Below, piece after piece: positions 1 to 5,735 of a stretch of 5,735 bases of DNA. Position numbers and translations under genes: made by a program. Under the pieces are notes generated by a model. That model saw only the letters and a list, made by a program, of their open reading frames with translations. It was not told the origin of the DNA and ran no database searches. The stretch covers positions 1-5,735 of the forward strand of contig JABFSD010000164.1 of the NCBI GenBank assembly GCA_013140935.1, in the 5' to 3' direction. Position 1 is the first letter of the stretch. Each line of letters begins with the position of its first letter. The DNA comes from Acidobacteriota bacterium. Lineage in GTDB: Bacteria > Acidobacteriota > Blastocatellia > RBC074.

Positions 1-1254
1 GCGCACGACCGCGTGAAGCGTTTGCGCGCGCCTGACAGCGTTCGCTTGAGCGAAGCCACAGCATTGCTCAAGAGCGAAGGCTTTGCGCGTGAAGCCGACG
101 CGTTGGCGCAGGCCGCTTACGAACGGCAACTCGCGTTGAATCAGGTGACGATGCCCGCGTTAGCCGAACTCGCGCGCTTGGCGTGGGCGCGCAACGACGC
201 GGCGGCGGCGCGGCAATGGCTGGCGTTGCTGGTCAAGTTGGGTGACGCGGCGACACGGGCTACGGCGCTGGCGGAGCTGGCGGCGCTGGCGGCGATCAAG
301 GCGCGCGTCGTAGCCGACCCGCTAATCGCAACGCCGGAAGAATCGTTTGAAGTTCCGTTGGCTGATGCACTGCGGTTAGCGGCGGAATACAGCGCGACGT
401 ATGGGCAATACGATGAAGCGTTGGGCTATCGGCAGCGGTTGTTGGCGTTGCATCCGGCGGACGAAAGCACGCGGCTCGAAATGGCGCGGCTGCTCATCGC
501 CAAGTCGCAACCGCAAGCGGCGGGCGAAGCGTTGGCCGCAGTGTTGACTGATCGCCAATCGTTGCGGGCTGCGCGTTGGCAAGCGATGTGGCTGGCTGAT
601 GAGCTTGAAACGAATCGCGGCGCGTTGTGGCAAACGTTGTGGGCGCGTTGGCAGGCGGGCGCGTTGCGCGATGCGGAAATGCAACAGGCGTTGGCTGCGT
701 TGGCTAAGGGTGAGCGCGTGAGCGGCGCGACGGGCAGCGCAGTGTTTCAGTTGTGGCAGGCGAACGGCGCGTTGCCGCCGTTGATTGAAGCGAGCGTGAA
801 GGATGTGAGCGCGAACGCCGCGTGGATTGTGCCGGAATTGCGTTGGGCGTTGATTCGTTCTTACGCCGCGCAACAGCAAGCGGGTGCGGCGTTGCGATTG
901 AGCGATCGCGATACGCGGTTAAATGGCGCGGCGGTTGATCTTGTTGCGTTGCGCGAAGCGGTTCCGCCGGAAGCGGAAGTGAAAGTGACGGGCTTGATGG
1001 CGTTGCCTTTGCGTGTTGAGCGAGCGCGCGCGGCGGAACGTGTTGCGGCGTTGCGTGCGTTGTCGCAAATGGCGGAACAGGTCGAAGCGTTTGATCGCGC
1101 GGCGAATTATGAAGCGGCGCGCTTGGCTTTGACGGCTGATGTGGCGGAGCGCGCGGCTGCGTTGCAACGCATTGAGGCAATGCTGGCGCGGGCGAAACAA
1201 CGGAAGGAAGCGGCGGTGTTGCGTTACGCGATCAATGAGCGACCGTTGTCTTGA
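1..1254 (+). CDS. TPR-repeat protein, C-terminal part (5' end outside window)
   Basis: The reading frame is open from the first base to a TGA at 1252-1254, giving 417 visible codons. A GTG at 13 could be read as a start, but no Shine-Dalgarno precedes it and the frame continues to the window edge, so the gene most likely begins upstream. Numbering from that GTG, residues 119-150 form a canonical tetratricopeptide repeat (Ala, Leu, Tyr, Gly-Gln-Tyr, Ala-Leu, then a Leu-x-x-x-His-Pro end), followed by a second helical pair at about 153-178. A weaker repeat lies at 48-78 and more Ala/Leu/Arg-rich helices run to the C-terminus (about 330-400). TPR arrays are protein-interaction scaffolds; no catalytic domain is visible in this part. 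Codon use is strongly biased to GCG for Ala and TTG for Leu, which creates long spurious antisense frames. It is probably co-transcribed with the exported protein downstream. The specific partner or role is not recognisable. Confidence 0.88.
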   Translation, partial: AHDRVKRLRAPDSVRLSEATALLKSEGFAREADALAQAAYERQLALNQVTMPALAELARLAWARNDAAAARQWLALLVKLGDAATRATALAELAALAAIKARVVADPLIATPEESFEVPLADALRLAAEYSATYGQYDEALGYRQRLLALHPADESTRLEMARLLIAKSQPQAAGEALAAVLTDRQSLRAARWQAMWLADELETNRGALWQTLWARWQAGALRDAEMQQALAALAKGERVSGATGSAVFQLWQANGALPPLIEASVKDVSANAAWIVPELRWALIRSYAAQQQAGAALRLSDRDTRLNGAAVDLVALREAVPPEAEVKVTGLMALPLRVERARAAERVAALRALSQMAEQVEAFDRAANYEAARLALTADVAERAAALQRIEAMLARAKQRKEAAVLRYAINERPLS

Positions 1255-1271
1255 GCGCGTGCGTTTGCAGT

Positions 1272-1349
1272 CCGCGTTCGTAGTTCCGCCTTTAGGCGGG
1301 TGGTTCGGGTAAGGGACGCAACCGCCTAAAGGCGGAACTACGAACGCGG
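1272..1349. repeat. REPIN-like inverted repeat (paired REP elements)
   Basis: Two perfect 28-base inverted arms (1272-1299 and 1322-1349) flank a 22-base spacer. Each arm contains its own small hairpin: CCGCCTTTAGGCGG at 1286-1299 and its complement at 1322-1335 (5-bp stem, 4-base loop). Two bases outside each small hairpin sits the tetranucleotide GTAG (1280-1283; CTAC at 1338-1341 on the other arm). A GTAG followed by a short hairpin, present twice in opposite orientation, is the known layout of REP doublets (REPINs) mobilised by RAYT/TnpA-REP Y1 transposases. That the element is multicopy and RAYT-dependent is inferred; no RAYT gene is in the window. As RNA, the whole unit could fold into a long stem and might also attenuate transcription, but no T-tract follows, so I do not call it an intrinsic terminator. 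Confidence 0.8.
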
Positions 1350-1363
1350 TTGAAGTGAAAGCT

Positions 1364-3244
1364 ATGCGAAGAAAAGTTTTGTTAATTGGGCTATTGATTG
1401 TCGGGTTGTGGTTCGGCGCGCAATCGGCGCAGCGTCCGGCAAAGGCGTTAGCGCTGGCTGATGAGATGCCGCGTGGCGCGTTGCTTTATGCGCAATTCAG
1501 CAACTGGCCTGAAGCCTTGCGCGCGTGGCAGTCGAGCGCGTTGAAAAGCCGCTATGAGCAAAGCCTAAATTATCAGCAACTGTGGGAGCGGCACTTGCTC
1601 AACAAGCTGCACGAGCGTTGGCAGGAATTCAACGCGGCGGCGGGCGTGGAATTCAATGCCGACTTGTGGGCGACGTTAGCGGGCGAACGCGCGGCGCTGG
1701 CGATTTATGATTTCAGGCGACTCGAACTCGTATGGCTCGCGCCGATGAACAATGCACAACAAGCGGCTTGTGCATTGTTGAAAGAGCAGGGCAACTTTGA
1801 AGAGCGCGAGACCGCTGACGGCGTGACGTATTTCATTCAATCAGTCGCCGCCGACAACGGGCGCGAAGGGCAAGCGATTGCGTTCGCGTTGGTCAAAGAT
1901 CGGTTCGTATTGGCGACGAGCGAACGTTGGCTGGTGAGAACGCTGGCGACGATGCGCAAGCCCGCGAGTAAAGATGCGTTGAGCGCCGAACCGAAATTCG
2001 CGGCGTTGCGTGCGAGTTTGACGCCGCATTTCGTGACGGTATGGACGGATCAGGAGCGGCTCAATCAGGATTATTACTTCCGGCATTATTGGCTGATGGA
2101 CAATCTCAGCGAGTTGAAACATCTGCGCGCGGGGCTGTTCGATTTAGAGATGCAAGCAGGACGCTGGATCGAACGGCGCGAGTTTTTGACTGACGGACGC
2201 TTGCCGGTTGCTACTGCGTTGCCGCGTGAAGCGTGGGCGCGCGCGGCGGCGTTCATCCCGGCAGATGCGCCTTACGTGTCGGCGCGTGCTGGTGCGGACG
2301 AAACGCTGGTGCGCGACTTGCGCGATGCGTTGTTCAGCAGACTGGATGCGCCGCCTTCCGCGCAGCGCGTGCAACAGGCGGGCTGGCGCTGGCGGCGTTA
2401 TCGTGATTACGAAGAATACGGCGTACGCGAACGCGAGTGGGGCGCGGAAGAAGACGGCAGCGAATACGGCTCGCTGGATTATCGTTACAACGAAACGATT
2501 GACGATCCTGAAGACGCCGATGAAGGTTACGACACGGCGCAACTCGCGGCCTTGCGCAGCGGCAGTGAAAACAAATTTGCCGAAGGCGCGCGCCGTGCGT
2601 TGCAAGCTGCGCAACCGCAGATGCAAGTGCGCGTGCAGCGCGTGCGTTCGCTCAACGCGCCGTTGCTGCCATTGCTGGCCGATTTTCAACACGGCGTGAT
2701 CGTGAGTCTGGCGAATCCTTCGGGCTTCGATTCAACCGCGTGGGAAGCGGCGTTGATCGAATTGGGCGCGAGCCGCTTGATGATTGCGGGTGCGCGTCCG
2801 GCTTTGACGTGGCGCAGCACTCAACAAGGGCAACAAGCGCGCGAACTGGCGCTGCCGTGGTTGGGGCGTTCGTTGCGTTACGTCATGCGCGGCAGTGAGT
2901 TGTTGGTTACAGACAGCGCGGAGTTGATGCAGGACTGTCTGGCGCACAAAGGCGCAGCGTGGTCGCCGCAAGCGAACGCGAATGAGTTCACGGTGATTCG
3001 GTTGAGCGAACGTGCGTCAGCCTTTGATCGCGTGTTCGCCAAGCTGGATGCGCCGCAGGTGAAGAAGTATTGGCAGGAACGGCGCGGCAAAGATTACACC
3101 GGCAAAGAAGCGTCGCAGGAATTTTTTAGCGGCAACTTGGCGAGCTTGCTGGATGTAGCTGCGCCGGTGCGCGAAATCACTGTGCAACGGCAAGTGACGA
3201 AAGACCGGGTGCGCGAAGTAGTCAGCTTGAGGATGACGCAATGA
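1364..3244 (+). CDS. Exported DUF3352-like protein with acidic tyrosine-rich linker
   Basis: The ATG at 1364 is chosen because a weak GAAG (1352-1355) sits 8 bases upstream and the product starts MRRKVLLIGLLIVGLW, a standard signal-peptide or membrane-anchor start. A GTG at 1355 in the same frame is an alternative adding three residues; residue numbers here count from that GTG. The hydrophobic stretch spans about 8-20 with possible cleavage near AQSA (22-25). The mature protein opens with a 'P-x-x-x-LLYAQF' strand (39-48), resembling the 'LPADTLLYV' opening of DUF3352 proteins. Two similar modules are visible: one closing with FVLATSERWLVRTLATM (184-200), the other with LLVTDSAELMQDCLAH (516-531). 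Between them, 344-393 is rich in Tyr, Trp, Asp and Glu and probably disordered. No catalytic motif is seen. The role is unknown, probably in the periplasm or attached to the inner membrane facing it. The gene likely depends on transcription from the TPR gene upstream; its 3' end overlaps pgsA by 23 bases. Confidence 0.85.
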   Translation: MRRKVLLIGLLIVGLWFGAQSAQRPAKALALADEMPRGALLYAQFSNWPEALRAWQSSALKSRYEQSLNYQQLWERHLLNKLHERWQEFNAAAGVEFNADLWATLAGERAALAIYDFRRLELVWLAPMNNAQQAACALLKEQGNFEERETADGVTYFIQSVAADNGREGQAIAFALVKDRFVLATSERWLVRTLATMRKPASKDALSAEPKFAALRASLTPHFVTVWTDQERLNQDYYFRHYWLMDNLSELKHLRAGLFDLEMQAGRWIERREFLTDGRLPVATALPREAWARAAAFIPADAPYVSARAGADETLVRDLRDALFSRLDAPPSAQRVQQAGWRWRRYRDYEEYGVREREWGAEEDGSEYGSLDYRYNETIDDPEDADEGYDTAQLAALRSGSENKFAEGARRALQAAQPQMQVRVQRVRSLNAPLLPLLADFQHGVIVSLANPSGFDSTAWEAALIELGASRLMIAGARPALTWRSTQQGQQARELALPWLGRSLRYVMRGSELLVTDSAELMQDCLAHKGAAWSPQANANEFTVIRLSERASAFDRVFAKLDAPQVKKYWQERRGKDYTGKEASQEFFSGNLASLLDVAAPVREITVQRQVTKDRVREVVSLRMTQ

Positions 3245-3932
3245 CGGCGGCGTTAGCGGCGGAACGTGCGCGGGCACTCAGATAAAAACTTTTGAAGTAG
3301 CCATACATTGACCAGCACGACGAAATCACGACGAGCCACAAGAGTGAGCGGCCTAATCCATACATCATCATTTGAAAGTCGCGCAGCGTGTAATCGCCCG
3401 CGCCGCGCAGGTGCGCAATCGCCGTAGCCATTTCGGGAACCGTCCAAAATTGCAGCACCGGATAAGCCAGCGTCGCCGTCGGCGGGCCGCCGTTGACCGA
3501 AGAGAAAATCAGCAACGAGATCGTTACGACCTGTGAAAACATTTTGAATTTGCCCGCTTTCGACGCGGGAATGATTAAGCCTTCAGCCGCCGCGACCGAA
3601 CGCAAACCTGTCACGGCGAATTCGCGTCCGATGATGATAACCACCGCCCACGCGGGTACGAGACGGTTTTCAACCAACGAAATAAACGCCGAAGAAATCA
3701 ACAGCTTGTCCGCAATCGGGTCAAGCAACGTACCGAACGCCGACACCTGCCCGCGTCGCCGCGCAATCCATCCATCGAGCGCATCGGTGATGGCTGCGAT
3801 CAAGAATAACGTCAGCCCCGCAATGTGTTGCGGCAAACCGAAATAGTCTTCAGCAAAGCGCGTCAGCAACACGACCACGAGCAGCGGTACGATAAAGATT
3901 CGCAACAGGGTGAGCAGATTGGGCAAATTCAT
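3222..3932 (-). CDS. pgsA: CDP-diacylglycerol--glycerol-3-phosphate 3-phosphatidyltransferase
   Basis: PgsA is an integral inner-membrane enzyme joining CDP-diacylglycerol and glycerol-3-phosphate into phosphatidylglycerophosphate (releasing CMP), the committed step to phosphatidylglycerol and cardiolipin. The protein has 236 residues. The CDP-alcohol phosphotransferase signature D-x2-D-G-x2-A-R-x8-G-x3-D-x3-D is complete: D50, D53, G54, A57, R58, G67, D71 and D75, the four Asp being the metal/catalytic residues of the family. PgsA-type features follow: the N-terminal NLPNLLTLLRI, I-G-R-E-F at 101-105 with GLR at 109-111, and K-x-G-K-x-K at 125-130. Hydrophobic segments lie near 6-24, 36-52, 76-100, 132-145 and 195-212. 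Compared with typical enzymes of roughly 180-200 residues, it has a longer segment at about 146-192 before the last helix and a low-complexity Ala/Ser tail (222-236). The start is supported by GAGGA six bases upstream. The closest alternative, phosphatidylserine synthase, is less likely given the IGREF motif. Confidence 0.97.
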   Translation of the reverse strand: MNLPNLLTLLRIFIVPLLVVVLLTRFAEDYFGLPQHIAGLTLFLIAAITDALDGWIARRRGQVSAFGTLLDPIADKLLISSAFISLVENRLVPAWAVVIIIGREFAVTGLRSVAAAEGLIIPASKAGKFKMFSQVVTISLLIFSSVNGGPPTATLAYPVLQFWTVPEMATAIAHLRGAGDYTLRDFQMMMYGLGRSLLWLVVISSCWSMYGYFKSFYLSARARSAANAAVIASSSS

Positions 3933-3938
3933 GGGCAG

Positions 3939-3943
3939 TCCTC
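3939..3943 (-). promoter_or_regulatory. Shine-Dalgarno of pgsA
   Basis: On the minus strand GAGGA lies six bases before the ATG at 3932-3930. It is a strong ribosome-binding site and fixes the start of pgsA. Confidence 0.8.
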
Positions 3944-3966
3944 AGCCTTGTCAGTAGCAGAGAACC

Positions 3967-3995
3967 GCTATACCGTCAAAGGCCGAAGCCATCAA
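3967..3995 (-). promoter_or_regulatory. Candidate sigma70-type promoter of pgsA
   Basis: On the minus strand TTGATG (3995-3990) and TATAGC (3972-3967) are separated by exactly 17 bases, each matching four of six consensus positions. Transcription would start near 3960, leaving a leader of about 28 bases that contains the GAGGA site. This suggests pgsA has its own promoter and is not simply read through from the genes to its right. It is a pattern match only. Confidence 0.4.
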
Positions 3996-4010
3996 CGAAA
4001 GGAATGGCTT
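3986..4010. repeat. Short inverted repeat overlapping the candidate -35 of pgsA
   Basis: AAGCCAT (3986-3992) and ATGGCTT (4004-4010) form a perfect 7-base inverted repeat with an 11-base spacer. The left arm covers half of the proposed -35 box of pgsA. It could be an operator, or a weak hairpin ending transcripts from the genes to the right, though no clean T-tract follows. It may also be chance. Confidence 0.3.
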
Positions 4011-4029
4011 ATGGAATAGCAACGTGCGG

Positions 4030-4317
4030 CTAGCGCTTGGTTAAGATTGGCGGAAGGTGATTGAAATTATGGCGAGCGCGCCAATCAGGCGAAAGCCGGT
4101 CAATGAACAAGCTGCCAATCAATTGCACCGCGCAAAGGCTCAGGTGCGCGCCCCTCAACAGCCAACTCGGCAACGGCGCATTCGGCGACACGCACAACAC
4201 GGCGGCGGAAATCACTTCGGCAAAACTGATGTGTCGCTTCGCCAGGCGGTGATGCAGCAGGTGCAGCAATTAAACGATCAATAACCGCGCGTAAGTGTTC
4301 TGTGGTGTCAGCATCAT
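4030..4317 (-). pseudogene. Small putative membrane protein gene broken by an in-frame TAA
   Basis: A minus-strand frame starts with ATG at 4317-4315 (a second ATG follows), preceded by GGAG (4327-4324) at a six-base spacing, and runs to TAG at 4032-4030. That is 95 codons, with one TAA at codon 16 (4272-4270). Before the stop it reads MMLTPQNTYARLLIV; after it comes LLHLLHHRLAKR and then two hydrophobic stretches, FAEVISAAVLC and HLSLCAVQLIGSLFI. By my hand count, third positions are G or C in roughly 70% of codons on both sides of the TAA, like the neighbouring genes, whereas the other open minus-strand frame over the same DNA has about 40-45%. This supports former or recent coding in a single frame. 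It lies 30 bases downstream of the barrel gene stop, so the two probably shared a transcript. I do not recognise the family. Alternatives: translation restarting at the TTG directly after the TAA (4269), a sequencing error at the TAA, or a non-coding spacer. Confidence 0.42.
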
Positions 4318-4323
4318 CAAAGG

Positions 4324-4327
4324 CTCC
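4324..4327 (-). promoter_or_regulatory. Shine-Dalgarno of the interrupted small gene
   Basis: GGAG on the minus strand lies six bases before the ATG at 4317. It is the main evidence that the interrupted frame once had a genuine start, distinct from the ATG that overlaps the barrel gene's stop codon in another frame. Confidence 0.4.
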
Positions 4328-4347
4328 GCTAAACTGATGAGCGCGGT

Positions 4348-5735
4348 TCATTCGCGGCGTTGCGGACGTAGGCGCAAAAACAGGCGATAGGAAACCGGCT
4401 GCTGTCCGTAAAGCGCGCTCACCAGCAAGGGTTTGTAATAGACCGTCGCATCCGCGCCTATCCCAAAACGAAAGCCATTGCCTTCGTATAGGTCCCGCAC
4501 GCCGCCGAAGGTGAATGCCGCTACGCGCCGCCATAGGCTGAAGAGTGCGAGATCAAAGCCGAAGGGATCGGGATGCAAGGGCACGGCACGCCGCGTAGCG
4601 CGGGTTTGCTCAGTCGCCAGATTGTTCGGTGAACAGGGCCTTCCGGGTAACGAAGGGTCTACGGCCAAGCCGCATCGCTCAAAGATGTTCAGCGTCAACA
4701 AGCCCTGTTTGTCGAGCAATTCCAACCGCGTGTAAAAGTGATTGCGCGCGCGCAGCTTCAGCGTGGATTCAAACAGGTAGGCATTCGATTTATAGAACTC
4801 GTCGAAGGTCGGGTCATACTCGTGATTCCGCCCCCAAATGACGGCGCTCGCCCAGTTGCCATTCGTGAAAGCGCGGTTATAAGCCACCGAGGCCGAATAG
4901 CGCGTGAGCTTGCCGGGATGCGCGTTCTCAGGGTTTTGCAAACGGCCATACGAAAATTGCATCGCCCAATTCGATGTGGGCGCAAACCAGACGCGCGTGC
5001 TAAAAGAATCGAACTTGCCCAACTCTACGCGCAAACGATCTGCGTCCGGTTCTCTGCCGCGAAAGCCGGACGCTTCAAATTTGAAGCGGCTGATTTGCAA
5101 GGCGACGGTCGCTACGCCGTGCGTGATGTGCGTCGAATCTTGCGTGTGATGGGCGAGCGGCGCGGCGGGGTTTTCACTCGCCGAAGCGCGATGCATGAAC
5201 GCGACCGGGCCGAGCGCCGGTTCACCGACCGGGCCTCCATAAAATTCCAGCGCGGTGCTTTCGCCCAACGGCAGCGTGTAACGCGCGGCCAATTCCATCA
5301 CGGCGTCGTGCGGATGCTGGGCGTCAATGATGGGGCGTCCGCGATAGGTTTCGCCGGTTTGAAAGAGTTGCGGGAAACCGCCGTGCGGCGCGGTCAAGGC
5401 TTCGGCAGAAAACATCCCGCGCATCTGCAAGCGCCCGCGCCCCGCTGGCCGTTCGCCCATCAGCATCAGCCAGTTTTGCGATTCGGCCTTGCCTACGCCG
5501 CGCGGATAAGCCTGATGGTTGAACCCCAGAAAAAGATTGCCGTGCAACATCACCTGCCAAGCGCCGGGTCGCGCCCGCCACGCCGACAAGGGCGAACTCT
5601 CAGGCTGCCAACTCGTGCCCGAAGCCTGTTGCGACATTGCGGCGTCGTTGCTCATCGGCGCGAGTTTCACTTCGTCCAGCGCGATGCCGCTGAACGCGCC
5701 GTGTCCCGCGTGCCATTCGTCGAGACATTCGCCGC
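4348..5735 (-). CDS. Histidine-rich beta-barrel-type outer-membrane protein, copper-cluster-associated family (5' truncated)
   Basis: The frame runs from the right edge to TGA at 4350-4348, with 461 codons visible. A GTG at 5670 could start a 440-residue product, but 21 further in-frame codons to the edge include GECLDEWHAGHGAF, so the true start is probably outside. Numbering from the GTG, I recognise the conserved blocks of an unnamed family often seen beside copper or other heavy-metal resistance genes: SGTSWQP (17-23), LHGNLF (42-47), LFQTGETY (102-109), QHPHD (118-122), PVGEPALGPVAFMHR (147-161), HHTQDSTHI (174-182), GFRGREPDADR (202-212). The rest alternates amphipathic strands with aromatic ends, as expected of an outer-membrane barrel, ending VSYRLFLRL before a charged tail. 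The many conserved His and the Met/His-bearing N-terminus fit metal contact, but that role is inferred. A possible loop at 331-366 contains the only two Cys after the N-terminal region (C333, C346). The signal peptide, if any, is off the window. Confidence 0.85.
   Translation of the reverse strand, partial: GECLDEWHAGHGAFSGIALDEVKLAPMSNDAAMSQQASGTSWQPESSPLSAWRARPGAWQVMLHGNLFLGFNHQAYPRGVGKAESQNWLMLMGERPAGRGRLQMRGMFSAEALTAPHGGFPQLFQTGETYRGRPIIDAQHPHDAVMELAARYTLPLGESTALEFYGGPVGEPALGPVAFMHRASASENPAAPLAHHTQDSTHITHGVATVALQISRFKFEASGFRGREPDADRLRVELGKFDSFSTRVWFAPTSNWAMQFSYGRLQNPENAHPGKLTRYSASVAYNRAFTNGNWASAVIWGRNHEYDPTFDEFYKSNAYLFESTLKLRARNHFYTRLELLDKQGLLTLNIFERCGLAVDPSLPGRPCSPNNLATEQTRATRRAVPLHPDPFGFDLALFSLWRRVAAFTFGGVRDLYEGNGFRFGIGADATVYYKPLLVSALYGQQPVSYRLFLRLRPQRRE

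Noticed and set aside
704..1180. Long antisense open frames within the TPR gene (up to 158 codons)
   Set aside because: They are explained by the GCG/TTG-rich codon bias of the sense gene, which removes stops on the opposite strand. Their products are Arg/Pro/His/Gln-rich with no recognisable domain.
1272..1349. Rho-independent terminator for the TPR gene
   Set aside because: The stem is strong but far longer than normal, has a 22-base loop and is not followed by a T-tract. The nested GTAG-hairpin symmetry is better explained as a REPIN.
2144..2699. Overlapping frames on both strands (163 and 182 codons) within the exported-protein gene
   Set aside because: Both give Arg/Cys-rich or Arg/Gln-rich products without a plausible start context. 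The sense frame has a signal peptide, consistent composition and full length.
3493..4019. Plus-strand frames opposite and upstream of pgsA
   Set aside because: They lie antisense to the conserved pgsA motif region or cross its promoter, with no Shine-Dalgarno and no recognisable domain.
4057..4284. Gln/Arg-rich plus-strand frame in the gap between pgsA and the barrel gene
   Set aside because: The composition is what results from reading the opposite strand of the Leu-rich minus-strand segment. No ribosome-binding site or family resemblance was seen.
4100..4351. Minus-strand frame starting at an ATG that overlaps the barrel gene stop (ATGA), about 83 codons beginning MNRAHQFSGAF
   Set aside because: The ATGA overlap looks like translational coupling, but the frame stays open upstream only as a shadow of the barrel gene. 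Its third-position GC is low (about 40-45%), and its Arg/Ala-rich content is typical of a shifted frame. The frame with the GGAG-ATG start over the same DNA is more coding-like.

Overview
The window looks like a chromosomal segment from a GC-rich Gram-negative bacterium. The outer-membrane-type beta-barrel gene at the right edge points to a double membrane. The overall style, namely a TPR protein and a DUF3352-like protein side by side, the copper-cluster barrel family, and an intergenic GTAG-hairpin repeat, would fit an Acidobacteriota genome, perhaps class Blastocatellia. That placement is an inference from gene style, with no marker gene behind it.

Layout. On the + strand, 1-1254 is the 3' part of a TPR-repeat protein whose start lies outside the window. 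A 100-base gap follows, almost filled by a perfect 28-base inverted repeat (1272-1349). Its arms each carry a short hairpin preceded by GTAG, which is the architecture of a REPIN (paired REP sequences). Directly after it comes an exported protein of about 626 residues (1364-3244) with two DUF3352-like halves joined by an acidic, tyrosine-rich linker. The next gene is on the - strand and overlaps it tail to tail by 23 bases: pgsA (3222-3932), phosphatidylglycerophosphate synthase, with an intact CDP-alcohol phosphotransferase motif, a good Shine-Dalgarno and a plausible sigma70-type promoter.

The 415 bases between pgsA and the next intact gene (3933-4347) hold the pgsA promoter region and a coding-like - strand segment (4030-4317). 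That segment has its own GGAG ribosome-binding site and ATG start but is interrupted by an in-frame TAA at codon 16, so it is either a recently broken small membrane-protein gene or a gene that restarts at the TTG after the stop. The right end (4348-5735, - strand, 5' truncated) encodes a histidine-rich beta-barrel-type protein of an unnamed family that I associate with copper and other heavy-metal resistance clusters.

How the genes relate. The TPR and DUF3352-like genes probably form one + strand unit, now separated by the REPIN. pgsA appears independently transcribed and serves membrane phospholipid synthesis. The barrel gene and the broken small gene probably form a - strand unit continuing from beyond the right edge, where metal-efflux or copper-oxidase genes would be expected if the family association holds. 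No RNA genes, CRISPR arrays or transposase genes were seen.
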